Below are positions 33,392 to 41,770 of a stretch of DNA of 64,000 nt, piece by piece. The notes beneath the pieces are model-generated. The model was given only the letters and a program-made list of their open reading frames with translations. It did no database searches and was not told the DNA's origin. Both the position numbers and the translations under genes were made by a program. The stretch lies in the NCBI GenBank assembly GCA_963754045.1, contig CAVWEN010000002.1, positions 186,001-250,000 of the forward strand, given 5' to 3'. How positions within the stretch are numbered: the first letter of the stretch is position 1; the number at the start of each line of letters is the position of its first letter. The stretch is from JALZKA01 sp963754045. GTDB taxonomy: Bacteria; Actinomycetota; Thermoleophilia; Solirubrobacterales; 70-9.

Positions 33392-34660
33392 ATGAGCAAG
33401 ATCGCGATCATCGGCGCTGGCGTCTCGGGACTGACCGCCGCCCACAACCTGGCCCCCCAGCACGAGGTCGTGCTCTACGAGGCCGCGCCGCGCCTGGGTG
33501 GCCACGCCAACACGCTCGCCGTCGTCGACCCGGCTGTGGGCGAAATCGGCGTGGACACCGGATTCATCGTCCTGAACGACCGCAACTACCCGTGCTTCGA
33601 AGCCCTCCTCGGCGGCTTGGGCGTGCCCACGCAGGACGCCGAAATGGGTCTCTCGATCGCAACGCAAGATGCAGGGCTCGAGTTTGCCGGGACGGCCAGC
33701 GGGCTGTTCGCGCAGCCGTCCAACCTCTTCCGGCCCCGCTTCCTGCGGATGCTTGCAGACCAGCTTCGCTTCAACCGCGACGTCCGCGCCCTGATCGGCC
33801 GCGACGACTCTCCGTCGATCGGCGAGTTCATGCGCGACGGGGGCTATTCGCGCGAGCTCTTCGAGCGCATCGTTATGCCCGAGATCTCCGCGGTCTGGTC
33901 GGCCGACCCGACCGAGGTCGAGACCTTCCCCGTCGGCTTTCTCGCAGAGTTTCTCGACAACCACGGCCAGCTCAGCCTGACCCGGCGCCCGCAGTGGAAG
34001 ACCGTGGTCGGCGGCTCCCGCCGATATGTCGCGGCGATCGCCGTTGCGCTCGGCGAGCGAGTCCGCAGCGCCGCACCTGTGCGGCGGGTCGAGCGCACAC
34101 CCGCCGGGGTCGCGGTCGAGGCCGACGGTTGCGAGACTGAGCTCTACGACGAGGTCGTGCTGGCCTGCCACTCCGACCAGGCGCTGGGAATGATCGTCGC
34201 CCCCACCGACGCCGAGCGCGACGTGCTTGGCGCGATCGCCTACCAACCAAACGAGGCGGCCCTGCACACCGATCCGAGTCCGATGCCGCTCCGGCGGCGA
34301 GCGTGGGCGAGCTGGAACTTCCACTTGCGCGGCGGGGCCCGACGGGCGACGATGACGTACTGGATGAACCGACTCCAGCAGCTGGAGACCGAGCGCGAGT
34401 ACTTCGTAACGCTGAACGCAACCGGCGAGCTCGACCCCGCGCGCATCATCGACGTGGTCCACTACGAGCACCCGGTGATCACCCACGCCGCGGTTGCCGC
34501 CCAGCGCCGCTGGGCGGAGGTCTCGGGCCGGGATCGTTTGCACTTCTGTGGCGCCTATTGGCGCTGGGGCTTTCACGAGGACGGCTGCTGGAGCGCGCTC
34601 CGGGCCTGTGAATCGCTCGTGGCGAGTGGGCGACGGGTTGAACTGGCGGCGGCGGCATGA
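33392..34660 (+). CDS. FAD-dependent amine-oxidase-type oxidoreductase
   Basis: 422 aa from the ATG at 33392. N-terminal FAD dinucleotide motif IIGAGVSGLTAAHNL, then YEAAPRLGGHANT. The later parts (VDTGFIVLNDRNYPCF, GGSRRYVAAI, CHSDQAL, FCGAYWRWGFHEDGC) are typical of the flavoprotein that accompanies DUF1365 and cyclopropane-fatty-acid synthases. The start overlaps nothing upstream, while its stop overlaps the DUF1365 ATG by 4 bases. In other bacteria this set is linked with modification of unsaturated fatty acyl chains. Confidence 0.85.
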   Translation: MSKIAIIGAGVSGLTAAHNLAPQHEVVLYEAAPRLGGHANTLAVVDPAVGEIGVDTGFIVLNDRNYPCFEALLGGLGVPTQDAEMGLSIATQDAGLEFAGTASGLFAQPSNLFRPRFLRMLADQLRFNRDVRALIGRDDSPSIGEFMRDGGYSRELFERIVMPEISAVWSADPTEVETFPVGFLAEFLDNHGQLSLTRRPQWKTVVGGSRRYVAAIAVALGERVRSAAPVRRVERTPAGVAVEADGCETELYDEVVLACHSDQALGMIVAPTDAERDVLGAIAYQPNEAALHTDPSPMPLRRRAWASWNFHLRGGARRATMTYWMNRLQQLETEREYFVTLNATGELDPARIIDVVHYEHPVITHAAVAAQRRWAEVSGRDRLHFCGAYWRWGFHEDGCWSALRACESLVASGRRVELAAAA

Positions 34661-35466
34661 GCGCCCTGTATGAAGGCTGGGTGCGGCACCGCCGCAGTGA
34701 CCAGGTGGAGCACGAGTTCCGCTACCCGCTGTTCATGGCGTACCTAGACCTCGCCGATCTCCCGGGCGTACTCGACCCATTCCGCGGCTGGTCCGCGCGC
34801 GGCCGCGCGCTGGCCGAGTTCCGACGCTCCGACTATCTCGGGGATCCCTCCCAGTCGCTGGACAAAGCCGTTCGCGACGCCGTCGCCGAGCGCAGCGATC
34901 AGCGCCCCGACGGGCCGATCCGCCTGCTCACGAACCTGCGCTACTTCGGGCACTGCTTCAACCCGGTGTCCTTCTACTACTGCTTCGACCCCACCGGCGA
35001 GCGCGTCGATCAGGTGCTCGCCGAGGTGACCAACACCCCGTGGGGCGAGCGCCACAGCTACATGCTCGGCCGCCAGGACGAGTCGCAGAACGTGATCACG
35101 GGCGAGCTCGACAAGGCTTTCCACGTCTCGCCGCTGATGGGCATGGACCACACCTACGACTGGCGCACGACCGAGCCCAGCGAGGACGTGATCGTCCACA
35201 TCGCCTCCAGGACCTCGCCCCCCGCTCCCGCCCAGGGAAGCGAAGCCGAGCAGGCGGGAGTCTCCGGGGGTGGTGCCCCCGGGCCGGTTTTCGACGCGAC
35301 GCTCTCGATGCGCCGCCGCGAACTCAGCCGGTCGTCCACCCGCCGGGTGCTGATGCGATACCCGGCGCTCAGCATGCAGGTGATGGCGAAGATCTACTGG
35401 CAGTCGCTGCGGCTGAAGCTAAAGGGTGCGCCCTACTACCCCCACCCCGAGAGGTCCGCGACATGA
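34657..35466 (+). CDS. DUF1365 family protein
   Basis: 269 aa. Family hallmarks are VRHRRSDQVEHEFRYPLFMAYLDL at the start, RLLTNLRYFGHCFNPVSFYYCFD near residue 90-110 and NTPWGERHSYML after it. Biochemical role of DUF1365 is not established; it nearly always sits between an FAD oxidoreductase and a CFA-type methyltransferase, as here. ATGA overlaps on both sides show translational coupling. Confidence 0.88.
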   Translation: MSALYEGWVRHRRSDQVEHEFRYPLFMAYLDLADLPGVLDPFRGWSARGRALAEFRRSDYLGDPSQSLDKAVRDAVAERSDQRPDGPIRLLTNLRYFGHCFNPVSFYYCFDPTGERVDQVLAEVTNTPWGERHSYMLGRQDESQNVITGELDKAFHVSPLMGMDHTYDWRTTEPSEDVIVHIASRTSPPAPAQGSEAEQAGVSGGGAPGPVFDATLSMRRRELSRSSTRRVLMRYPALSMQVMAKIYWQSLRLKLKGAPYYPHPERSAT

Positions 35467-36746
35467 GGGACAGCCTCTCCCGGTTGGCACTCAGGCTCGT
35501 GGGCCGCCTCCGCGACGGGCGCCTCGAGGTGCGCGAGAACGGCCAAACGCTCATCTTCGGCGACGAGAGTTCGGACCTGCGCGCCTCGATCGAGATCCAC
35601 GACCGCGCCGCGTGGACCCAGCTGCTGCGCGGGAGCATTGGCTTCGCCGAGGGCTACATCAACGGTCTCTGGGACACCGACGACATCGTCACGGTGACCC
35701 GGATCGCGGCCCGCAACATGGAGCCGCTTGACCGAGTGCGCGGGCGCTGGCAGCCGATCCTGACCGCGGGCCAGCGGGTCGGACGACTGGTGCCACGTAA
35801 CACCAAGCGAGGCGCCCGGCGCAACATCTCGGCCCACTACGACCTCGGCAACGACCTGTTCGGCTCGTTCCTCGACGAGCGCCTCATGTACTCCTGTGCG
35901 TACTTCGAGGAGGAGGGAGCAACGCTTGAGGACGCACAGCTCGCAAAGCTCGACAGGATTTGCTCGCGTCTTCGCCTCGACCCCGAGGATCACCTGCTCG
36001 AGATCGGCACCGGCTGGGGTGGACTTGCGATCCATGCCGCCAGCGAATACGGCTGCCGGGTGACGACCACCACGATCTCTCGTGAGCAGGCTGCCTACGC
36101 ACGCGAGCGCATAGCCGCGATGGGCCTGAGCGACCGCATAGAGGTTCTCGAGAGCGACTACCGCGACCTCACCGGCACCTACACGAAGCTCGTTTCGATC
36201 GAGATGATCGAGGCAGTCGGCTGGCAGTATTTCGACACGTTCTTCGCGAAATGCTCCGAACTGCTGCCCGCGGACGGCCTGATGCTGCTCCAGGCGATCA
36301 CGATCGATGACCGCGCCTACGCGAGCGAGAAGGCCTCGAAGAGCTTTGCGAACACCCACGTGTTTCCGGGTGGCTGTCTGCCGTCGCTCGAGGTGATCGC
36401 GCGGTCGATCTCCAAACGCACCGATCTGCGCGAACTGTGGAGTGAGGACATCACCCCGCACTACGCCGAGACACTGCGGATCTGGCGCGAGCGCTTCAAT
36501 GCTGCTGTCCCGGAGCTCGAGCCACGGGGCTACGATGCGCGCTTCCAACGCCTTTGGAACTTCTACCTCGCCTTCTGCGAGGGGGGATTCCGCGAGACGC
36601 GCATCGGTGACGTCCAGTTGCTCTTCGCCAAGCCCAACTATCGCGAGATCGTTCCCGCCGGCAACCCCGGTGAGCGCAACGGCGCGAATCTGTCGAACGT
36701 GCGACATCCATCGCATGGCGAAGGCTCGCGTACGTTCACCGGATGA
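35463..36746 (+). CDS. cyclopropane-fatty-acyl-phospholipid synthase family SAM methyltransferase
   Basis: 427 aa from the ATG at 35463; the longer frame is antisense-like noise across DUF1365. An N-terminal lipid-binding domain (residues 1-110) precedes the SAM fold with HYDLGND, LLEIGTGWGGLAIHAA (about 179-194), TTTISREQAAYA and the active-site bicarbonate/Tyr region near FCEGGFRETRIGDVQLLFAKP. It transfers a methylene or methyl group to unsaturated acyl chains of membrane lipids. Coupled by 4-base overlaps to DUF1365 and to the hydrolase after it. Confidence 0.9.
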   Translation: MRDSLSRLALRLVGRLRDGRLEVRENGQTLIFGDESSDLRASIEIHDRAAWTQLLRGSIGFAEGYINGLWDTDDIVTVTRIAARNMEPLDRVRGRWQPILTAGQRVGRLVPRNTKRGARRNISAHYDLGNDLFGSFLDERLMYSCAYFEEEGATLEDAQLAKLDRICSRLRLDPEDHLLEIGTGWGGLAIHAASEYGCRVTTTTISREQAAYARERIAAMGLSDRIEVLESDYRDLTGTYTKLVSIEMIEAVGWQYFDTFFAKCSELLPADGLMLLQAITIDDRAYASEKASKSFANTHVFPGGCLPSLEVIARSISKRTDLRELWSEDITPHYAETLRIWRERFNAAVPELEPRGYDARFQRLWNFYLAFCEGGFRETRIGDVQLLFAKPNYREIVPAGNPGERNGANLSNVRHPSHGEGSRTFTG

Positions 36747-37525
36747 GGCTCCATCACAAACGACAGGGCAACGGACCACCGCTGGTGCTAATCCACGGCC
36801 TCGGCGGCAGCCTTGTCAATTGGGACCCCGTGCTCGACCTGGTGGCTGCCGAGCGGGACGTGATCGCCGTGGACATGCCCGGGTTTGGCAGCTCGGACCC
36901 TCTGCCCGACGGGCGCCCGCACAGCGCGATCGAGATGGGGCGCGCCATCGCCGCGCACTGCGAGACGCTGGGCATCGAGCGGCCCCATCTGGCGGGAAAC
37001 TCGCTTGGCGCCTGGACGGCGCTGGAGATCGCCGCCGACGGCAACGCGGCGAGCGTCTGTTGCATCTCCCCGGCCGGCTTGTGGGGCAAGCCGCTCGGAC
37101 CGCGCTCGTACAACAGCCGCAAGGCCGGACGTCGGATCAAGGGCCTGCTATTCGCCGCGCTCCGAACCGCTCGCGGCCGGCGGGCACTGATGGGAACCAC
37201 TGTCGCCCGACCTGAGCTGCTCACAGCCGAGGAAGCGATCGCCTGGACCGGAGCCTGGCTCGATGCCTCCTCCTACGACGACGCCAACGACTGGATGCGC
37301 GCAGCGCCCTTCGAGCGGGCGGACGAAGTGTGCGTGCCGGTGACAATCGCCTGGGGCGCTCACGACCGCCTGGTCGCCCCGCCGCTACCCGAGCGGATGC
37401 CCACCCAAGCGCACTACATGAAGGTGCCGGGATGGGGCCACACACCCACCCGCGACGACCCCGAGGGCGTCGCGAAGCTCTTAATCGAGGCTAGCTCCGA
37501 TCGGCTGGCGGTTAGGGCGCCCTAA
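36743..37525 (+). CDS. alpha/beta-hydrolase fold protein
   Basis: 260 aa. Oxyanion motif LIHGLGGS, nucleophile elbow GNSLGAW (Ser near residue 91), acid in GAHDRLV and His in GWGHTPT, a full triad. It is the fourth gene of the coupled FAD-DUF1365-CFA run; a lipase or esterase activity on the modified lipid is possible but inferred. No signal peptide. Confidence 0.82.
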   Translation: MRLHHKRQGNGPPLVLIHGLGGSLVNWDPVLDLVAAERDVIAVDMPGFGSSDPLPDGRPHSAIEMGRAIAAHCETLGIERPHLAGNSLGAWTALEIAADGNAASVCCISPAGLWGKPLGPRSYNSRKAGRRIKGLLFAALRTARGRRALMGTTVARPELLTAEEAIAWTGAWLDASSYDDANDWMRAAPFERADEVCVPVTIAWGAHDRLVAPPLPERMPTQAHYMKVPGWGHTPTRDDPEGVAKLLIEASSDRLAVRAP

Positions 37526-37547
37526 CGTTCTCTGATAACTTCCTGGC

Positions 37548-37748
37548 ATGGCCTCCCTCGCCGCTTCCGCCGGCAAGACGATCAGGACGAAGAAGACCTG
37601 CTGCAAGTCCGGTCCACGCTGCAAACGGTGTCCTGCGGCGATGAAGAGGCTCGCTCACGAGGGGCTCGCGACACGCGTCTCCAAGCGCAGCTACGTGGTC
37701 TCGGTCGAGCTCACCAAAAAGGACTGGAAGCGCGCGCGACGCCGCTAG
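37548..37748 (+). CDS. 66-aa basic, Cys-rich protein
   Basis: Very basic small protein with a CC-x5-C-x2-C cluster (KTCCKSGPRCKRCPAA, residues 17-32) that could bind Zn or another metal, followed by a helical Lys/Arg-rich tail (LTKKDWKRARRR). It lies 22 bases after the hydrolase and 24 before the dehydrogenase gene. Not recognised as an enzyme; nucleic-acid binding is plausible from the charge. Confidence 0.55.
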   Translation: MASLAASAGKTIRTKKTCCKSGPRCKRCPAAMKRLAHEGLATRVSKRSYVVSVELTKKDWKRARRR

Positions 37749-37772
37749 TCGGGGACGCATAGGATCGCGACC

Positions 37773-38876
37773 GTGCGGATGCGGGCTGCTGTCTTGGAGG
37801 AGTTCGGCCAGCCCCTGGTCGTGCAGGAGGTGGGCCTGGACGATCCCGGTCCCGGCGAAGCGCTGGTGCGTCTGGTCGCGTGCGGGGTCTGCCATACCGA
37901 CCTCTACACGGCCTCGGGAGTGGACCCCTCGGGCTACGCGCCAACCGTCCTCGGGCACGAGGGAGCCGGCGTCGTCGAGGCCGTTGGGGAGGGCGTGGAC
38001 AGCGTCGTCGTCGGTGATCACGTCGTCACACTCTTCTCGCCGCAATGCGGCGAATGCGTTCACTGCGTCGACCCGCGGACGAACCTCTGCATGGCGATCC
38101 GCGAGGAGCAGGGCAAGGGGTTCCTCCCCGACGGCTCGACCCGCCTGCACCGTGGCGACGAACGCGTCCGCCACTTCATGGGCACCTCGACGTTCGCCGA
38201 GTACACCGTGATGCCCGAGATAGCCCTGGCGAAGGTCAACCGCGAAGCACACCTCGACGCCGCGTGCCTGTTCGCATGCGGCCTCTCGACCGGGCTCGGC
38301 GCAGCCATGTACACCGCGAAGGTCCAGCCGGGCGCGACCTGTGTCGTCTTCGGTGCGGGCATGGTCGGGCTCGGCGCGGTCGCGGGTTGCAGGCTGCAGG
38401 GTGCAGAGCGGATCGTCTGCGTCGACCTCTCGGACGAGCGCTTGGACCTGGCAAAGGGCCAGGGCGCGACCGAGACGATGATCGCCGACGAGAACACGGT
38501 CGAGCGGATCGTCGAGAGCACGGACGGCTTCGGGGCCGACTACACCTTCGAGGCCACCGGGAGCGTGAACGTGATGCGCCAGGCGGTTGAGACTGCCCGG
38601 ATGGGCTGGGGGCTATGTACGGTCGCTGGGGTGGCCGGCAAGGGTGAGACGCTCGACATGATTCCTCGGCTCCTCATCACCGGCCGTCGGGTCGCCGGGT
38701 CGTCGTTCGGCGGAGTGAAGGGCCGCGAGGGCGTGCCTAAGCTGGTGGACCTCTACATGGATGGCCAGATTGATGTGGATCCGTTCATCTCCCACCGCAT
38801 CACCCTCGACGAGGTGAACCGCGGCTTCGAGCTGATGGAGGCTCAGGACGGCATCCGCAGCGTCATCGAATTCTGA
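37773..38876 (+). CDS. zinc-dependent class III alcohol dehydrogenase, S-(hydroxymethyl)mycothiol dehydrogenase-like
   Basis: 367 aa from a GTG (ATG at 37779 possible). Medium-chain dehydrogenase: catalytic Zn ligand CGVCHTD near 38, GHEGAG near 62, structural Zn site CGECVHCVDPRTNLC (about 91-105), Rossmann motif FGAGMVGLGA and GTSTFAEYTV. The SSFGGVKGREG segment resembles MscR/class III enzymes. It oxidises a thiol-formaldehyde adduct with NAD+ and may also reduce S-nitrosothiols. The MBL gene after it is the usual partner. Whether the cofactor is mycothiol in this organism is inferred. Confidence 0.8.
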   Translation: MRMRAAVLEEFGQPLVVQEVGLDDPGPGEALVRLVACGVCHTDLYTASGVDPSGYAPTVLGHEGAGVVEAVGEGVDSVVVGDHVVTLFSPQCGECVHCVDPRTNLCMAIREEQGKGFLPDGSTRLHRGDERVRHFMGTSTFAEYTVMPEIALAKVNREAHLDAACLFACGLSTGLGAAMYTAKVQPGATCVVFGAGMVGLGAVAGCRLQGAERIVCVDLSDERLDLAKGQGATETMIADENTVERIVESTDGFGADYTFEATGSVNVMRQAVETARMGWGLCTVAGVAGKGETLDMIPRLLITGRRVAGSSFGGVKGREGVPKLVDLYMDGQIDVDPFISHRITLDEVNRGFELMEAQDGIRSVIEF

Positions 38877-38895
38877 ATCCAAGGAGATATCCGAT

Positions 38896-39657
38896 TTGAT
38901 CATCCAGCGTGCCGAAAACCCCCAGTTCCTGTCCAACGCGTACCTGATCGTCGACCGCCCCGGCGGAAGCGGCGTACTGGTGGACTCGAACGAGGCCACC
39001 GACCCGTTGCTCGAGCGAGTGGAGCGCGAGGGCACGACCATCACCCACGTCCTGCTCACCCACCACCACTGGGACCACGTCGTTGGCCTCGAGCGACTCC
39101 GCGAGCGGGTCGGCAACCCGCCGGTCCTGGCGAGCGCACAGACGGGCGAGCTGGCGTCGATTGAGCTCGACGGCGAGCTCACCGAGGAGACCACGGTCGA
39201 GTCGGGCCAGCTCCGGTTCGGCGTGATCGCGACTCCCGGCCACTGTGCCGACCACCTCGCGCTCACGATCGGAGACACCGACGTGATCACAGCCGACGTT
39301 CTCTTCCGCGGCACGGTCGGTGGTACGCGCGCACCGGGCGCCACCGGCTTCGCGGACCTCAAGAGCTCGATCATGGACAAGCTGATGGCCCTGCCGGATC
39401 AAACGCGGGTCCACCCCGGCCATAAGCAGCCGACCACGATCGGCACGGAGTGGGAGGAGAACCCCTTCGTCCGAATCTGGCGCGGTATCGACGAGGAGAG
39501 CTCGGAACCCTGCACGGTCGGCCCCGCCGATGCCGAGGAGCGCCAGGATGCGACGCTGGTTCTCTGGGCGCCGGACTACGACGGCGGCAACAAGGCCTGG
39601 GTCCGCTTCCCAGACGGCGAGGACGCGATCGTGGGCGGCTCCCAGATCAAGCGCTAG
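38896..39657 (+). CDS. metallo-beta-lactamase-fold hydrolase, partner of the mycothiol dehydrogenase
   Basis: 253 aa from a TTG start, supported by an AAGGAG ribosome site 9 bases upstream. Zn ligands are in THHHWDHVVG, TPGHCADHL and TADVLF. In actinobacteria an MBL gene directly behind mscR is thought to hydrolyse the S-formyl thioester product; the 19-base gap fits such coupling. Glyoxalase-II-like activity is the alternative. The stop overlaps the convergent FHA gene by 4 bases. Confidence 0.82.
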   Translation: MIIQRAENPQFLSNAYLIVDRPGGSGVLVDSNEATDPLLERVEREGTTITHVLLTHHHWDHVVGLERLRERVGNPPVLASAQTGELASIELDGELTEETTVESGQLRFGVIATPGHCADHLALTIGDTDVITADVLFRGTVGGTRAPGATGFADLKSSIMDKLMALPDQTRVHPGHKQPTTIGTEWEENPFVRIWRGIDEESSEPCTVGPADAEERQDATLVLWAPDYDGGNKAWVRFPDGEDAIVGGSQIKR

Positions 39658-40343
39658 AGCTCGCGCTCACCGACGAGGCCGCTCTGCAGAGCCCGTTCGA
39701 CGAGGGCGACCCGTTTCTGGTTCTGGGGAATCTCGGCGAGGCCGAACTTGTCGAACAACGCGCGCAGATGCGTTTTTACCGCGTCGACGGAGAGGTGCAG
39801 CTCGTCGGCGATCTGCTGATTGGTCGCGGGGGTGGCGAACGCCGCGCCCTGCTTGAACGGACGGCAAAGCGACACGAGCACCCGCTTCTGGCCGGGGGAG
39901 ACGCCCGCTGCCGTAAGCGCGTCCCCTGAGAGCACGGTCGAATCGCCCTTGGCGTCGCCTGGCTTTCGGTAGAGCACCTCGGTGCGGCCAAAGCGAAGCG
40001 TGTCGCCGTCGCGCAGCCGCCGCCGGCCACCGACGCGCTCGCCGTTCACATAGGAGCCGTTGCGCGAGAGACCGTCGTCCACAAGCGTGCATTCGCCCCG
40101 GACCACCTCGACCTGGGCATGCAAGGACGACACCTCCCCGTCCCACGCGAAGCAGAGGTCGGCGGAGGGGCTGCGTCCGATCCAGAGGCCCGCGGTGCCC
40201 TCGTCGATCTCACGGATCACCTGCTCACCGGCCTCGTCGCGGTGGACGAGGAACGGCGATCCGAGGCGTTCGGCCTCGATCTGTGCCTTCAGCTCGGGGG
40301 CGCTGACGGCGCGCGGACCCTGCGGGGATGTTTCGGTGCTCAC
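39654..40343 (-). CDS. FHA domain protein with C-terminal winged/LuxR-like HTH
   Basis: 229 aa from the GTG at 40343; the open frame extends through the tRNA-Val gene and cannot all be coding. An FHA fold occupies about residues 45-125: GRSPSAD, SSLHAQVEV and SRNGSYVNG are the phosphothreonine-binding loops. A C-terminal HTH (TNQQIADELHLSVDAVKTHLRALFDKFGL) follows. The combination points to a transcription factor whose DNA binding depends on phospho-partner recognition, probably from a Ser/Thr kinase elsewhere. Confidence 0.8.
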   Translation of the reverse strand: MSTETSPQGPRAVSAPELKAQIEAERLGSPFLVHRDEAGEQVIREIDEGTAGLWIGRSPSADLCFAWDGEVSSLHAQVEVVRGECTLVDDGLSRNGSYVNGERVGGRRRLRDGDTLRFGRTEVLYRKPGDAKGDSTVLSGDALTAAGVSPGQKRVLVSLCRPFKQGAAFATPATNQQIADELHLSVDAVKTHLRALFDKFGLAEIPQNQKRVALVERALQSGLVGEREL

Positions 40344-40381
40344 ATCGGCGCATCGTAGTTCGTGGCCCCCCCGGCGGCCTA

Positions 40382-40454
40382 TGGGCGGTGCCGGTCTCGA
40401 ACCGACGACCTCCTCGGTGTAAACGAGGCGCTCTCCCAACTGAGCTAACCGCCC
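40382..40454 (-). tRNA. tRNA-Val (TAC)
   Basis: Minus strand: acceptor GGGCGGT with ACCGCCC, D-arm TAGCTCAGTTGGGAGAGC, anticodon stem CCTCG/CGAGG around TTTACAC (anticodon TAC), T-arm GTCGGTTCGAGACCGGC, discriminator A. No encoded CCA. Lies between the FHA gene and tatA. Confidence 0.95.
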
Positions 40455-40491
40455 GGGCTGATTATGCCCGGAGCGGTCGGCTCGCTGGGTT

Positions 40492-40668
40492 CTAGGCGGA
40501 GTCGGTGACGCGCTTGGGCTCGTCGCTGGAGCCGCCCGTGACAGAGTCCTTGAACTCCCGGAATCCATTACCAGCCGAGCGGCCGAGCTCGGGAAGCTTG
40601 TTGGGCCCGAAGACCACCAGGGCGATGATCAAGACGATTGCGATTTCCATTGGTCCGATGTTCGGCAT
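40492..40668 (-). CDS. tatA: Sec-independent protein translocase subunit TatA/TatE
   Basis: 58 aa. One membrane helix (MEIAIVLIIALVVFGPNKLPELGRSAG) followed by the amphipathic helix and a charged tail (FREFKDSVTGG), the exact TatA layout including the FGPxKLPELGR motif. It forms the pore that moves folded proteins with twin-arginine signals. It is the last gene behind a cupredoxin and two ferritin-like exported proteins, one with an SRRRFL Tat signal. tatB/tatC are not in the window. Confidence 0.9.
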   Translation of the reverse strand: MPNIGPMEIAIVLIIALVVFGPNKLPELGRSAGNGFREFKDSVTGGSSDEPKRVTDSA

Positions 40669-40712
40669 GGTTTTTCCTCTTTCCTGGTTGAAACTCGGTG
40701 TCCGTAGGCCGT

Positions 40713-41078
40713 CTACTCGACGGTGACGGTGGCTTCCATGAAACGGTGGAAGCGGCAGTAGTACGCGTAAGTGCCCGGCTCGTCGAGGGTCACCTCGCCA
40801 GCATCGTTCTTCTGGAGCGTCCCCGTGTCGAACGAGGAATCCTCAGCGGTAGCCGTGTGCGGGGCCTTGTCCGCATTGGTCCAGGTGACTGTGGTGCCGG
40901 CCGAGACGGTCAGATCCACCGGCTCGTAGAGAAACTCCACGATCTCGACCGCGTCGCCGGAAGCCGTGGCCCCCGACCCCGAGTCGGAACTCGTGGCCTC
41001 CGACCCGGACTCCCCGCCCACGGCGGGCGAGGAGTCTGAATCGTCGCCGCAGCCGGCGATCCCCAAACCGAGGATCAC
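40713..41078 (-). CDS. cupredoxin (plastocyanin/azurin-like) lipoprotein
   Basis: Blue-copper fold of about 80 residues at the C-terminus. The type I copper ligands are His in KAPHTA, Cys in YAYYC, His in RFH and Met in FMEA. The N-terminus carries a lipobox (GIAGC) and a long Ser/Gly linker. The GTG at 41078 leaves only nine residues before the Cys, too short for a normal signal peptide; the frame stays open further upstream into the previous gene without a good start, so the true start is uncertain. Likely an electron carrier outside the membrane. Confidence 0.78.
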   Translation of the reverse strand: MILGLGIAGCGDDSDSSPAVGGESGSEATSSDSGSGATASGDAVEIVEFLYEPVDLTVSAGTTVTWTNADKAPHTATAEDSSFDTGTLQKNDAGEVTLDEPGTYAYYCRFHRFMEATVTVE

Positions 41079-41095
41079 GGCTGCAATCAGGGCTG

Positions 41096-41740
41096 TTAGG
41101 CCTTGATGAATGGCGTGGCCGCCTTTAGGACTTCGTCCATCGTCAGCGTCGGATCGAACGCCTCCGGGAACGGATCGTCACCGTTCAGCGAACGCAGGAT
41201 CGCCGCGTGGCGAGCTTCGTTCTGGACGATGCTGCCGGCCGTAGCCAGCAACTCCTTGGACTCGATGTCGGGAGCAGCGCCGTTGTAGGCGCTGACGCCG
41301 AGATCCTCGAACACGACCGCCGTCGCGAGGAAATCGTCCGCGCTTGCGAACGCGTCACCGAAGTCGACGCCAGGGGCCTCGACGGGCTTGCCGCCGAGCT
41401 CCTTGATCGTCGCCGTCAGTGCGTCGACATGCTCCTGCTCTTGGCCGCCGAACTGCTCGGCCAGGGCGATGCCCTCCTTGGGCAGACCCTTGACCGACTT
41501 GAGACCCAGGTCGTAGTACGCGGCCTCGAGGTACTCCAGGGTGAGGGCGAAGTTGAGGATTTCGATATCCCCCTTCGACCCGCCGCTCTGGGCGAATGCG
41601 CTCCGGACCATCGGCCCGATCGCGAGTGCGCCATAAGCCGCACCCGCGGCAAGCACACCCTTTGCCAGGAACTGGCTTCGGTTGGTGGCCTCGAACTCGA
41701 TGTTCTTGAGTTCGGGCGCTACTTGAGTGTGTTCAGTCAT
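41096..41740 (-). CDS. ferritin-like domain protein, exported
   Basis: 214 aa. A membrane-targeting segment near residues 25-50 (SQFLAKGVLAAGAAYGALAIGP) precedes a Ferritin_2-type four-helix bundle: ALTLEYLEAAYYDLGL, GGQEQEHVDAL and QNEARHAAIL are the Glu/His metal-binding helices. The signal region has NRSQFL rather than a twin Arg, so Tat export is less certain than for its neighbour. Paralogous to the next gene upstream, with a 30-base gap. May oxidise or sequester metal outside the cell. Confidence 0.8.
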   Translation of the reverse strand: MTEHTQVAPELKNIEFEATNRSQFLAKGVLAAGAAYGALAIGPMVRSAFAQSGGSKGDIEILNFALTLEYLEAAYYDLGLKSVKGLPKEGIALAEQFGGQEQEHVDALTATIKELGGKPVEAPGVDFGDAFASADDFLATAVVFEDLGVSAYNGAAPDIESKELLATAGSIVQNEARHAAILRSLNGDDPFPEAFDPTLTMDEVLKAATPFIKA

Positions 41741-41770
41741 CTCTCGATTCCTTTCTGGTCGAACCGGCCG

